A stretch of DNA of 64,000 nucleotides from Sugiyamaella lignohabitans (taxonomy: Eukaryota > Ascomycota > Dipodascomycetes > Dipodascales > Trichomonascaceae): NCBI RefSeq assembly GCF_001640025.1, contig NC_031673.1, positions 496,001 to 560,000 of the forward strand, in the 5' to 3' direction. Below are positions 42,006 through 52,267 of the stretch, in pieces. Position numbers and translations under genes: made by a program. Within the stretch, counting starts at the first letter, position 1. Every line of letters begins with the position of its first letter. The notes under the pieces were generated by a model. The model did no database searches, had not been told where the DNA came from, and saw only the letters and a list, made by a program, of their open reading frames with translations.

Positions 42006-43226
42006 CTATTTAGGGTCGATAGTGGGGTGAACACGGGCCGTTTGGAAGAGGACACGGGCTGCTGCTCCACAGCCCATGAGGCCTTTGACGAGCTTTCGCT
42101 GGTCGACAGGAGCGTCGGTCTTTTCACGCTCGCCCTCGTGCGGTTTGTAGGGCTTTCCGGTCTCGCCAGTGAGCTCGCGAAACAGGTCGGCGCGTTTCTG
42201 GTCGATTTCGTAGATGGAGAACAGTTGGAAGTAAAGTCCGTCCTGGTCGTCTCGAATGTACTTGTAGACATAATCGATGGTGTGGAGAAGCTCACCGCGG
42301 ATCTGGTCTAGCACGTTTTGTGGTGCCTTGTCGGAGAAAAAGAGTAAGAAATCTGCTAGTCCCTCAGCCAGTAATTGGTAGAAATACGTGGTATCTCGGT
42401 AGTATCGAGCATCCATGTTCTGGGTGTCTCTATCAAAAATAGCCGTATTGTGGTCGGTAGCAGCGAGAGCAAGGCCCTCGGCGTACTTATAGTACTTCTC
42501 ATCTCTGATGGCATTGTACAACAGAGAACATAAGGTGATAGGAGTACCCTGGTTATATGTCCACTTGGCATCGTTGAGTCGGAAATGGTCTCCATCTGGT
42601 TCTAAACCATCAGCAATCAGCTTGTCGTCAGCTTGAACCCTCTCAAAGATCCAGTCAGCACACATTTTGGCAAAATCAATGTATACTTGATTATTTTGCA
42701 CCACTCTGGCAAGTCTCATACATGCAATGCCTACTTCAGCAGTAGTACATGTGTTTGAGCCCTGTTTGCCCATGTGCCATCTGACACCGCCATAAATGCC
42801 TTTTTCAGCACCGGTCATCAAGAAATGGACGTTCTCGACTGCCTTGTCAAGATAGTACTTGTCGTGAGTGACTTCATAAGCCGACAAGAAACATGATGCA
42901 ACTTGTGCATTATCGTCATAGTATACATCGTTGTTTCCATCATAGTTGAAAGAAGCACAGTAAGCATGGTGCTTTGGCGAGTAGTAGGCATCAAAAGCCT
43001 CAAAAGCCGGTCTCATCATTGGACCGATTTCTTTAGGGAAGATTCTCATGGCATCGACAATAGCCTGTACTGTGACAGCCACTGGCCACAGGGTGTATCT
43101 GCCCTCTTTACAGTAAGGGCCGCCAGAGTTGTTGTGACAGATGAAGTTGTGTTGATCTTTATCGTAGAACATGAGCCACAACTGGCGCACCACGTTGTAT
43201 CCTTCGAGGTTCAAATCGACAGTCAT
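42006..43226 (-). CDS. Glycoside hydrolase family 76-like protein, apparently cytosolic
   Basis: A 406-residue single-exon protein with the all-alpha (alpha/alpha)6 organisation of GH76 alpha-1,6-mannanases. The double-aspartate motif typical of the active site is present (NDVYYDDNAQVAS), as are GGVRWHMGKQGSNTCTTAEV and KWTYNQGTPITLCSLLYNAI, which match GH76 blocks. Unlike the cell-wall Dfg5/Dcw1 members it has no signal peptide or GPI-anchor signal; it begins MTVDLNLEGYNVVRQLWLMF. So it may act on cytosolic or imported mannosides, or be a distinct subfamily. An AGE-type epimerase with the same fold is the alternative. It is divergent from the large membrane protein at 45052 across 1.8 kb. 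Confidence 0.75.
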   Translation of the reverse strand: MTVDLNLEGYNVVRQLWLMFYDKDQHNFICHNNSGGPYCKEGRYTLWPVAVTVQAIVDAMRIFPKEIGPMMRPAFEAFDAYYSPKHHAYCASFNYDGNNDVYYDDNAQVASCFLSAYEVTHDKYYLDKAVENVHFLMTGAEKGIYGGVRWHMGKQGSNTCTTAEVGIACMRLARVVQNNQVYIDFAKMCADWIFERVQADDKLIADGLEPDGDHFRLNDAKWTYNQGTPITLCSLLYNAIRDEKYYKYAEGLALAATDHNTAIFDRDTQNMDARYYRDTTYFYQLLAEGLADFLLFFSDKAPQNVLDQIRGELLHTIDYVYKYIRDDQDGLYFQLFSIYEIDQKRADLFRELTGETGKPYKPHEGEREKTDAPVDQRKLVKGLMGCGAAARVLFQTARVHPTIDPK

Positions 43227-43269
43227 TGTAGTTGGTCAAAGAAATCAATTTTTCAATCAGCGAGACTGG

Positions 43270-43390
43270 ATCAGTCAATTGCTCAATCCGATAATAGTTA
43301 ATCAGACAGTCAGAAGCTTGTCAATTGTTTAATCAACGAGTGGTTAATCCGTCAATTGTTCAATCAGCTAATAGTATATCAGTCAATCAA
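43270..43390. repeat. Three degenerate ~40-bp units with TCAATTG
   Basis: Units start near 43275, 43320 and 43355, each with TCAATTG followed by YTYAATC and then a TAATAGT- or GTGGTTAATC-like segment. They begin about 45 bp upstream of the GH76 ATG. Confidence 0.55.
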
Positions 43391-44189
43391 AAACTAGTCT
43401 GATTGCAAAAGTCACTTGCTAATAGTAATCACTAGAATTAACTGTCAATTACCAATTGCCAAATGCCCAGTCAAGTCAGTCTTGTCTATTGAGAAATGCG
43501 TATTTCTATCACACGGTGCAAACCAGCCAATATTCAGTTGTAAATGAAGATAAAGAGTGTCTGTATACAATTGAGTCTAAAATCTTTCAAATTCGATCGC
43601 GATAACAATTAAATACCAATGTCTCGTATAAAATCCCGACACAAGGTTCACAGCAATAATATATATATTACGACGTTCAAGTCTCATTGTATCCTTGTAA
43701 GGGCGTTGACATGACGTCATAGCAACGATTGCGGCGCAAGCTTGGGTCAACGTGTGGAATTAGCGTTCACTCATTGAGCAAGCTAGCGACATCGGATTGT
43801 GGGGGACTTGCGATGAGCTCTGTCTGTTCACAGCAGTCTTCTCAACAGAAGCTGAGCTCGCGACAAAACGGCATGCTCCTACCCTGAACTGCAATCTCTC
43901 TCCAGCTGCTGCGCCATTCGCCGTTCAATCGACTCCTATCGCTCGATGATTAACATCTCAATCAAAGCACACACACGCAGACCAAACTCGATCTCAACAC
44001 TCACAACTCACGAACATGTCAAACATCAAACACCACTTCTCACAGCGACATTCTCACCATCACAGGCCCACTAACCTCTACAGGGATAGTATGATACAAC
44101 TTCTCCGGCTGCTACATGCCACTGATCGTCACCCCTCCTTCCCCCGGAGATAAGATAGCGGTTAGGGCCCAATTTGGGGACGGGGAGTC

Positions 44190-44329
44190 TGCCTCCGGCG
44201 GCTGGGGCTCCGCCCCAGACCCTGGTTGCTCCTGCTTCGCAGGAGTTAGCCAAGACCGTAGACGCAACGACTCGAGCGAAGCGAGAGGAGCAACCAGGGT
44301 CTGGGGCGGAGCCCCAGCCGCCGGAGGCA
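44190..44329 (-). repeat. Palindromic element, complete, B-A order
   Basis: Perfect cores (loops TCC and GGA). The centre on the minus strand is GCGTCTACGGTC. Confidence 0.93.
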
Positions 44330-44641
44330 GCCCCCCCAGAAGCGTGTTTCAGATCGTTGGAGGTGTGAAGCGGACATGCAAAATCGAGCCAATTAAACTA
44401 TTTCCTAGTTCGACTCAGGCACCGATCGGCGCCGCTGTATCCAATATCTGACCTGATCTCGGCTATCGTTGATCGGCACAGCATGTATATGCAGCTGGTC
44501 ACCCCTTAAAATGAGGATACACGCGATAGGGGTTGACGCTGTTGTTTAATTGTGGTCGCGATAGTGACGCTAAGCCACTGATCTCTGCTTGTGGTGTGCT
44601 ATTCATTTTTTTGTGGATAGTCTCTGTTAAGTTTTATGAGT

Positions 44642-44860
44642 TTAAAGAGATGAGTAGGTTTCTATAACTGGCAGTTGTTGGCAGAAAATTGTTTGTACTT
44701 CGTCAAGTTTGAATCGGATCGGATGCTTTTTTATTTCTTTCTGAATGAGTAGCCCGGTGGGTCGAGATGTTTTTTCGCCGTCTGTTTGGACTACATAGGA
44801 TGCAGCACCTGACATGATATTTGCATAATTTAATAATGTCCGATAACTTATTACATTCAT
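44642..44860 (-). CDS. Doubtful short ORF, 72 residues
   Basis: An ATG-initiated frame whose composition is more protein-like than neighbouring frames (SGAASYVVQTDGEKTSRPTG, then LLIQKEIKKHPIRFKLDEVQ). A second ATG would give 57 residues. I recognise no family, and its location between divergent genes allows either a small gene or chance. Confidence 0.25.
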   Translation of the reverse strand: MNVISYRTLLNYANIMSGAASYVVQTDGEKTSRPTGLLIQKEIKKHPIRFKLDEVQTIFCQQLPVIETYSSL

Positions 44861-45051
44861 GGCACTGGAGGCGGGAGTTTACACGCGTGTGCAGACAGTG
44901 CTAGCCGACTGTACGACACTGCACTTATAAATAATTATCTGGAAAATATTTTGGAGGCAATTTTGTCCATTTTGGATATTCATTCACTTGGCAAAACTGA
45001 TACTGATACTGGTGCCCCAGATTTAAGTGGCCTGGATTTGCGCGTGTGAGA

Positions 45052-48000
45052 ATGTCGTTTCTTCCTGAGGCTGCTACTACTGTCGGCTGGTGGGCTCAAG
45101 TAGCCTCGTTCTCAGGACAGCTGTATCTGTCTGCTTCGAGAGAACTTCGTCTACCCCGTGTTCATGAACATACGTTTGTTGATAACCTTCTTTGGTGGCT
45201 TTCACGGCCTACCATGCCCATTCTGGGTTTTGGCTGGTTATTGGCTATGGGTCTTGTTTGGACTTTGGAAATTAGTGCGTGGTATAAAATAGCACTGGAC
45301 CTTCTTTCAGGGGTATTTATTATTGCATGCTGGAAAGGTATTCATTTGAAACCAAAGTATATTACTGAGGATCATGAACATCGTCGAAATATTTATCAGC
45401 CCATGAGACGATTTTTCTCAAAACTGGCTGCTCTCGGTTTGATTCCTGTGTTTTTGGTTACTTTTAATGAAAAACTGCCTACGGAAGTGCAGTTTGCACT
45501 TCCATATGTTATTCATGGTATATTGTGGAATGTCCATATCTACGCTGAATATTTGGAAAAAACTACCAAGAACAAGCAGGAGGCTGCTTTTTTGGAATTT
45601 ATCGATAGTGCTACTGGCATTCCTGATGAAGAGGCTGCTGCTGCTAAGAAGAAGGCTGAAGAAGCTGCTAAGAAGAAAAAAGCTGCTGAAGAGGCTGCTA
45701 AGAAGAAAGCTGAAGAAGAGGCTGCTGTAGCTGCTGCTACTGCCCCTGCCAGTGCTGCTGCTCCAATCGATTCTCTTCCAGCTGATCCACCTATTAACAC
45801 CCCTGCTCTAGTACCTACACCTGTTCAGGCACCTGCTGCTGCTACAAGCGGTGCCCCTCAGCCAGCTGCTGCTGTTTCAGCTGTTACTTCTCCTCCAGCT
45901 GAAGTAGTTGCTAGGTCTGTTGCTACCCCAGTTTCTGCTCAGACTCCTGCATCGACCTCTGTCCCTGCCCCAGTTCCAACTCCAGTACCAGCTCCTGTTC
46001 CAGCTCCTGTTCCAGTTGTTAATGTAGCTCCTGCTCAGACTCCTAATGTAGCGGCTGCGCAAACTTCTACACCAGTTTCTACTCCTGTCGCTCTACAAAC
46101 TCCAGCTTCGGTTCCTGTGTCGGTATCTTCCTCAGCTTCCACCCCAGCTGTAGCTGCAGCTCCAGTGTCAACAGCTCCAGCTTCTGCTCCATCCCCAGTT
46201 CCTACTTCAGCTCCAGTTCACGTATCAGCTCCAAGTCCTGTCTCTGCTCCAGCTCCCGTTTCAGCTGCTTCTCCATCTGCTGCTCTAGCCCCCGTTTCAG
46301 CTCCCAGTTCCACTCCAGCTGCCGTTTCGGCTCCAACCCCAGCTCCAGTTTCTGTCCAAGCTCCTTCCCCGGTCGCTACTCCAGCTCCAGCTCCGACTCA
46401 AGCTCCCGCTTCTGCCCCAACTCCGGCTCCAGCTTCAGGTTCGGCTCCAGTTCCTGCTCCAGTTCCAGTTCCAGATTCAGCTCCAACTCCGGTTCCAGCT
46501 CCCGCTGTGGCTCCTTCTCCAGCTCCTGCTCCAGCTCCTGCCCCTGCACCGGCTGTTTCACCACAGGAATATCCATTCCCGAAATCTAACGAAGCATCTA
46601 TCTCTGCTCCTCTTGAGCTATCTGAGAAAGCTGTTTCGGTTTCGTCTACAGTGACTGCTTCTGTTCCTGAGGTTGCTCCTCAGCAATCACTAGTAAGTGC
46701 TGCTGCTGTTGATGCTGTAATTACACTTCCAGTATCTACAGCATCATCAAATACAAAAGAAGCTACTCCAGTTGCTGCCTCAATTGTTACTGCGGCTGCT
46801 ACATCTCAACAGGAGACTGCTTCAGTAGCTTCTACTCCAGTTTCTGTTCCTGCTCCTGCCGTTGCAGAGCTTCCTCTTACTACTGTTCCCGCTGTAACTC
46901 CACCAGTAGAGACGATTCCTGCTGCTGCTCCTGTTTCGGAACCAGAGTCATTCCCTGCTCCGGCTGTCATACCACATGTGGAGACTGCTCCTGTTGCTGC
47001 TCCTGTCTCAGAACCAGAGTCATATCCTGCTCCAACTGTAACACCACCAGTGGAGACCGCTCCTGTTGAAAAGCGTGCATTGGAGCCTGAGTCAGCTTCT
47101 GCTCCTTATGTAACACCACTAGTTGAGAGCACTCCTGTTAAGAAGCCTGTATTGGAGCCAGAGTCAGATCCTACTGTGACGCAACTAGTCGAGACTGCTC
47201 ATGCTGATAAGCCTGTATGGGAATCCGAGTCATCTTCTATTCCAGTGGAAACTCCTGCTATGGTCACATTGCCAGTGGAGGCTGCTCCAGTTTCAGAGCC
47301 TGCACCGGAGTCAGAGTCACATCCTGCTCCTACTGATACATTGCCAGTAGAAGCTGCTCCAGTTGCGCATCCTGTATCGGAGCCCGAACCATCTTCAGCT
47401 CCTGTGGACGCGACTCATGCTGCTGCTCCGGTTGTTGCATCAGCAGTGGAAACTACTCTAACCCCTGCTTCTATAGAGGCACCTGTTGATACTTCTCCAG
47501 TTGTCAGTTTGCCAGCCGAGACGGCTGCTACTACAAAGCCCGCATCGGAACCAATTTTGGTTCCGATAGTGGACTCTCCTCATGCTGCTTCCCCAGTTGA
47601 CACATCCCTCGTCGAAACTGTCCCCGTTGCAGAACCCATATCGGAGTCGGAGTCTTCCTCAGCTTCAGTGGACATTCATCATGCTGCTGCCCCAGTTGAC
47701 ACATCCCCCCTCGAAACTGTTCCTGTTGCAGAGCCTGTATCGGAGCCAGAGTCTTCTTCAGCTCCAGTGATCAAAGACTCATCTTCTGCTCCAGTGGACA
47801 CTGCTCATAATACTGCTCCTGAGGTTACGCCATCTGTAGAAACTGCGCCAGCTGAAACTCTTGAGTCGGAGCCGGAGTCATCCCCTGCTTCAGTGGACTC
47901 TCCTGCTACTAGCACAGCGGAAACCTCTCCTGAGCCTTCATCGGAATCCGAGTTATCTCCTGAAACAATGCCAGCCGCCGTCGTTGCAGTTATAGCAAAA

Positions 48001-49062
48001 ACTCCTGAGCTCCCTACTACCTCTCCTGTTGCAGTTGGTGTTGCTCCAGTAGTTAATAGTCCTGTTACTGTTCACGCAGACAATATTCCAGTGACATCCA
48101 CAGAAGGGTCTCCAGTTGTAGACGCTCCTGCGACAGTTCATGTTACATCTACTTCTCAAGCACTAGTTGAGACTTCTGTCTCAGGAACTCCAACTTCTGT
48201 CGTATCTCAGTCAACTCCTACCCCCGCAGCTGACTCTATCACTGTTTTTTCACCTGAAACCGCTCCAGTTAATTCCTCAGTGGCTGCGACGGTACCCGTA
48301 GCTGCGTCCGCTCCCGTTGCCTCTCTATCTAATGGCACTGTGATAACTGCTACCACTGCCGCCCCAGCTGTACCAACTCAGTCTAGTGTTCCGGCTGTCA
48401 CCGAAGCTGTCATTCTTCCACCTGGAAGCACATCACATACCGAGTATCCATTCCCTGTAGTCAACAACGCACCATCTGTTGAATATACTCAACTTGCTGC
48501 TCCTGCTGTCGCTAACGGTTCTCTGGTCTCATCAGCGGTCCCTCCCGCTACTTCATCACCAGGAACGACTTCTGTTCCTACTGCTTCTTCAGGAACAGTG
48601 CCAGTAACAACATCTTCAGTTGCACCTGTTTTGGTACCCACAGCTGTCGCTACTCCAATTGCCTCTCCTGGCCCTACAACAACTGCTGTTTCTGTTCCTG
48701 TTTCTGTTCCTGCTCCTGTAGATACTTCTGCTAGCATGTCCATCCCAGTAGCCTCCTCCACCGTCGGTGTCACTGCACCAAATGGTTCTGTTGCTGTTGG
48801 TTCAACTTCAACTACCGTCGCTACACTTGCTGCACCAAATGGTTCTGTTGCTATTGTCTCAGCTACAACCACTGTAGCTACACCTGCTCCGGATGCTCCA
48901 GATGCCGATGCTGATGCAACTGCTGAAAAAGATGATGACGCTGAAGAGCCAGAAAAAACTGGTGATCTCGCTGCCGTCGAAGCGATCTTCGAGGTGGTAA
49001 CAGGCAAATCGCTACCTTCTCCTGAAGAAATTGCCGAGGTTATTGGAACAGAAGACAAATAG
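45052..49062 (+). CDS. Multi-pass membrane protein with ~1000-residue Pro/Ala/Val/Ser-rich region
   Basis: A 1336-residue protein of unknown family. The first ~170 residues contain about four hydrophobic segments (near 46-72, 76-93, 125-140 and 147-165; for example [18 protein letters not shown] and [18 protein letters not shown]). A short Lys/Ala/Glu helix follows ([20 protein letters not shown]). Residues from about 230 to 1270 are Pro/Ala/Val/Ser/Thr-rich with PAPVPAPVP runs and degenerate units of about 25-40 residues built on [24 protein letters not shown] occurs twice, and the acidic C-terminus ends [12 protein letters not shown]. The low-complexity part is presumably extended and phosphorylated or glycosylated; orientation is unknown. 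I chose ATG at 45052; the frame extends two codons to a GTG only. It converges on the next gene with a 111-bp gap. Confidence 0.75.
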   Translation: MSFLPEAATTVGWWAQVASFSGQLYLSASRELRLPRVHEHTFVDNLLWWLSRPTMPILGFGWLLAMGLVWTLEISAWYKIALDLLSGVFIIACWKGIHLKPKYITEDHEHRRNIYQPMRRFFSKLAALGLIPVFLVTFNEKLPTEVQFALPYVIHGILWNVHIYAEYLEKTTKNKQEAAFLEFIDSATGIPDEEAAAAKKKAEEAAKKKKAAEEAAKKKAEEEAAVAAATAPASAAAPIDSLPADPPINTPALVPTPVQAPAAATSGAPQPAAAVSAVTSPPAEVVARSVATPVSAQTPASTSVPAPVPTPVPAPVPAPVPVVNVAPAQTPNVAAAQTSTPVSTPVALQTPASVPVSVSSSASTPAVAAAPVSTAPASAPSPVPTSAPVHVSAPSPVSAPAPVSAASPSAALAPVSAPSSTPAAVSAPTPAPVSVQAPSPVATPAPAPTQAPASAPTPAPASGSAPVPAPVPVPDSAPTPVPAPAVAPSPAPAPAPAPAPAVSPQEYPFPKSNEASISAPLELSEKAVSVSSTVTASVPEVAPQQSLVSAAAVDAVITLPVSTASSNTKEATPVAASIVTAAATSQQETASVASTPVSVPAPAVAELPLTTVPAVTPPVETIPAAAPVSEPESFPAPAVIPHVETAPVAAPVSEPESYPAPTVTPPVETAPVEKRALEPESASAPYVTPLVESTPVKKPVLEPESDPTVTQLVETAHADKPVWESESSSIPVETPAMVTLPVEAAPVSEPAPESESHPAPTDTLPVEAAPVAHPVSEPEPSSAPVDATHAAAPVVASAVETTLTPASIEAPVDTSPVVSLPAETAATTKPASEPILVPIVDSPHAASPVDTSLVETVPVAEPISESESSSASVDIHHAAAPVDTSPLETVPVAEPVSEPESSSAPVIKDSSSAPVDTAHNTAPEVTPSVETAPAETLESEPESSPASVDSPATSTAETSPEPSSESELSPETMPAAVVAVIAKTPELPTTSPVAVGVAPVVNSPVTVHADNIPVTSTEGSPVVDAPATVHVTSTSQALVETSVSGTPTSVVSQSTPTPAADSITVFSPETAPVNSSVAATVPVAASAPVASLSNGTVITATTAAPAVPTQSSVPAVTEAVILPPGSTSHTEYPFPVVNNAPSVEYTQLAAPAVANGSLVSSAVPPATSSPGTTSVPTASSGTVPVTTSSVAPVLVPTAVATPIASPGPTTTAVSVPVSVPAPVDTSASMSIPVASSTVGVTAPNGSVAVGSTSTTVATLAAPNGSVAIVSATTTVATPAPDAPDADADATAEKDDDAEEPEKTGDLAAVEAIFEVVTGKSLPSPEEIAEVIGTEDK

Positions 49063-49173
49063 CCCTGTAACTCATGAAATGTTTATAATATTACTACTAT
49101 ATAATATATGATTCGCATATTCATTCCATCTTTGCATTTCGGAAATACAACTCAATTTTGACCCTGGACAGCA

Positions 49174-51129
49174 TTAAAAAATCGCCATATCGTGCGACCT
49201 TGGGTGAACTGTTAACCTATTTCTTCCATTGTTAATTTGCTGAGCCATGCCAATACTTGCCCTATCATCAGATACCAAATTATAACCAGGCGCCGAGCTA
49301 AGTGGTATTTTATGCCCCAGATAAAACCTCTCTGTATGCATGGCACGATATTTCTTAATTGCTGCAACGATGCTGGATGTTTTAAGCATTTCCAGGACCA
49401 CCAAGTCACTCTCTCCTTGATATGTCATTTCAAGCTCATCTTTACATAGCTCAAGAATCCCCTCAGGGCCAATTTGACTTTCAATAGAATTGCTCGGGGG
49501 TACTACCTGTGGTTGGAATCGCAACTGTTGTAGGACCTGTAGTAATCTGTAGGATATAATTTCCAACAAATTTATTCTCATGCACCTGAACCCAATATGA
49601 GATTTCTCGTGGTATTCACTTCCTGCTTTTGTACGAGTCTCTTCTAATTTTTTTAAAACCCCTAAAGTAAGTGGACAGGTAGTTGCCATTGCTTGGAGCG
49701 TTTCAAAGGCAACACGCGAGTCTCGTCCATGTGGCTTCCGAGCTACTTCTAACAACATATACCAGGCATGACCCCATAGTTTTCTCAGTAGATAATCGTC
49801 TGAAAGCTGATAAGCACAGATATTTGATATAATCAAGCATGCTTCACAAAATGCTAGTCTGCTTGATTTGGATGGAGAATTACCTTTAATAAGAAAAGGT
49901 TCCAGAAATCCAATTACCCAGCCATACCTATTAATGTTATCGATAATTACCGTCATATGGCCAATGAAATCTCGGAATGCAAAGCTGAACTCCACTGATC
50001 CATCTGAATCTTCAGAGTCAATAAATTGTAGAACATAAATCAGTTTAATATGAAGTAGCTGAAAGTACTTTTTCAATTCTCTACCACTGATATTGATGAC
50101 CTGGCCTGCTGTTGCATTGGATACGAGCTCGTAAAACTTTTTCATTTCATCACCTAGTTTAAGTGACGAGTATGGGTCGAGACGTGGAGAGTTGATTATA
50201 GGTTTTATGCCTGAGTCAATATTAAAACTGGCTACTTGGTGAGAGGAAGTTAGAGTGACTAGCCGATTAGGGCCAGCTTTAGAGAACGAGTTGTGAGCTG
50301 TAGCAGTAAAGGAACCTCCTTTTGCTCGAGCATTATTCGCAATTTTCGACATGTATGGTTCTAGTTCTGCGATATCTTGGCGTTTATTGGTGTTTTCAGA
50401 AAGTTCACTAGCTTGAAACCAATTACGAAACTTTTGAGGATCTTGAATTGCAAGACCCCTAAGAACAGATTCGATGTCATCGTGTGATTTAGCACGTTTT
50501 GGTTTATAGTGTTGGGCATGCTTTGATTCTGGTTGTAGTCTACTTTTGTAATGAGTCCACACCTTGGTGGATCTTTTCGGTCCCAACGAGGTCTTTCTTT
50601 CTAATAAAGATTGATCCGTTTCGGATACTGCTCTATGTGTATGTACCGACTCAGCAGACCGAGTCAATTGTGCGTAGTGAGAAATGACGGAGGCGTTGTC
50701 TCCTTCATCAGTACTCTCGCCAAGACTTTCATAAACGTCAGAAAGGGTACTATCCATATCCGACCCTGATTCAGCATTGCTCAAATTTCTAGTGTCAGGC
50801 AGGCTATTGGATCTTTCTAAACTGATTCCAGGTTTTGAATCGGGAGAACCAGTACCTTCATCTAGATGACTTTTTTCAGAGCTGACCTGCTCAAAATGTC
50901 TATTCCGCGATAATCTTCTTCTCCAGATGTTTCGCCTCAGTCTGCGATATGGGTTAAGAAATCCGTATGCTCTGACGAGAGAAGTGGGACTCACAGGTTG
51001 TATTTCAGCTGGTTGAGGTGGTCGCAGAGTACTGCCTACTTTGTTATGCCTCTTCCACAAGATAGGAGAAAATTGAGAGAGCCTCGGCCAATGAGATTGT
51101 CTCCTATGCAAAACAGGTGATTGATTCAT
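49174..51129 (-). CDS. Unrecognised 651-residue protein
   Basis: An intronless ORF from ATG at 51129. The N-terminal ~240 residues are basic, then Ser/Asp-rich with stretches such as SGSDMDSTLSDVYESLGEST. From about residue 310 the protein looks folded and mainly helical (DEMKKFYELVSNATAGQVIN, YFQLLHIKLIYVLQFIDSED, GFLEPFLIKGN, EACLIISNICAYQLSDDYLL, RVAFETLQAMATTCPLTLGV), which suggests an armadillo/HEAT-like helical repeat. I see no catalytic motif, signal peptide or convincing membrane segment, and I do not recognise the family. Confidence 0.72.
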   Translation of the reverse strand: MNQSPVLHRRQSHWPRLSQFSPILWKRHNKVGSTLRPPQPAEIQPVSPTSLVRAYGFLNPYRRLRRNIWRRRLSRNRHFEQVSSEKSHLDEGTGSPDSKPGISLERSNSLPDTRNLSNAESGSDMDSTLSDVYESLGESTDEGDNASVISHYAQLTRSAESVHTHRAVSETDQSLLERKTSLGPKRSTKVWTHYKSRLQPESKHAQHYKPKRAKSHDDIESVLRGLAIQDPQKFRNWFQASELSENTNKRQDIAELEPYMSKIANNARAKGGSFTATAHNSFSKAGPNRLVTLTSSHQVASFNIDSGIKPIINSPRLDPYSSLKLGDEMKKFYELVSNATAGQVINISGRELKKYFQLLHIKLIYVLQFIDSEDSDGSVEFSFAFRDFIGHMTVIIDNINRYGWVIGFLEPFLIKGNSPSKSSRLAFCEACLIISNICAYQLSDDYLLRKLWGHAWYMLLEVARKPHGRDSRVAFETLQAMATTCPLTLGVLKKLEETRTKAGSEYHEKSHIGFRCMRINLLEIISYRLLQVLQQLRFQPQVVPPSNSIESQIGPEGILELCKDELEMTYQGESDLVVLEMLKTSSIVAAIKKYRAMHTERFYLGHKIPLSSAPGYNLVSDDRASIGMAQQINNGRNRLTVHPRSHDMAIF

Positions 51130-51456
51130 AATATATTCCGAACAGTAGAGTCAAAAAGATAATTCCTAACTGACGGAAGAATCTAGGGTGGGCGATAATT
51201 TTTACAATTTATTAAGTACAGAGTAACAGAGGCAAGCATCAGACTAGCAGCAGCAGCAACTCGCCAGGTTGTTCCCAATGGACACCACATAATATCCAAA
51301 ACTTACTTTATCTATACTAGTAAATTTCAATTCATCTGTGAATGTTTATGGGGTACCGCATGACATAGCGAATAAATAAGCAGGGCGATTTAGTTAGCAC
51401 ATGAGTGGCGCTATCGACAGATTACAATACAGAGAGGCTCAGAAAAGGAGCAATGA
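51130..51456. other. Intergenic region 49174-gene / SmF
   Basis: A 327-bp AT-rich tandem intergenic region, with a CAGCAGCAG stretch near 51247. No other feature is seen. Confidence 0.55.
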
Positions 51457-51823
51457 TTATGATTTCATTTCGGCATCTTCATCACTAGAGTTGTCGGCAG
51501 TTACCCACAGAACATTGTTGCATCTAATAAGAATTTCTCCTAATAGCCCCTTATTTTCACCAGAAATGTATTCAACAGCATTGTCCAGTTGTAGATTCAT
51601 ATAAGAATCGACAGATAGTAATTTTCCACGATACTCAGTCTCTGCCCATTTCAGTCTTACAATGACGGAAGAGCCAGTCAGATCCTGAAGAAAAGGCTTA
51701 GGATTTATAGGAGCGAGCTAAAAAGTTAGTACGAGTTTTCACCAGAAACAAACAAATATGAACACCACAATTACAAACTTGAAATCATAAAACTTCGAAT
51801 AATCGCATACTTACAACAGACAT
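51457..51823 (-). CDS. SMX3: Small nuclear ribonucleoprotein F (SmF), two exons
   Basis: Exons 51815-51823 (9 nt: Met-Ser-Val) and 51457-51717 give 89 residues, matching SmF (86 in most species). SmF is part of the heptameric Sm ring on U1, U2, U4 and U5 snRNAs. Sm motif 1 is seen in [20 protein letters not shown] plus YMNLQLDNA, and Sm motif 2 in [13 protein letters not shown]; the [13 protein letters not shown] start is diagnostic of the F subunit. The 97-nt intron has donor GTAAGT, branch TACTAAC and acceptor TTTTTAG, with no palindromic element. The acidic C-terminal tail ([11 protein letters not shown]) is usual. It is divergent from SWA2. Confidence 0.93.
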
Positions 51824-52267
51824 CTCAAATATTGTATAATGGCTGGAGAATGCTAGAGTGATAATTCAGATCGCTTCACGACTTTTATGCACCTGGGCCC
51901 TTACAGGTACTAAAGCAGGGTAACCGGCGTATCCACAATAAACCCAGTGAAAAATTCACCCAAACGGCCATTTTCCAGCCAAAAAAGTCTCAAATAAAAC
52001 CCAACTCTGGTTCAAACACAATTGCTCGCGAAGCGAGCAAGACGGGGTCTGGGGCAGCGCACCAGCCGCCGGAGGCCGACCCCCGTTCACGAGTATTTTC
52101 CAGAGGCACGGCTGCCCGATGCGGGATTGACAACGTCAACAAACAGGGTGCATATGTAGATACCTACGAGTAAGCACTTGTTATCAACAGGATCCTACCC
52201 CTGGAAAGTGACAGTTTTAGATACAAAATCTGGTGATACGGATTGTGGTAGTGAATCATAGTTCCTG
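51824..52267. other. Divergent intergenic region SmF / SWA2
   Basis: A 444-bp shared promoter region with one solo palindromic arm (52022-52077). No other motif was recognised. Confidence 0.6.
52022..52077 (-). repeat. Palindromic element, solo C arm
   Basis: Right arm with perfect C tail (TTGCTCGC-GAA-GCGAGCAA) and core CTGGGGC-AGC-GCACCAG, which has one mismatch. Confidence 0.85.

Larger units (their letters stand above)
43227..45051. other. Divergent intergenic region GH76 / membrane protein
   Basis: A 1.8-kb region. It contains a three-copy degenerate repeat (43270-43390), one palindromic element (44190-44329) and a doubtful short frame (44642-44860). No RNA gene was recognised. Confidence 0.6.
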
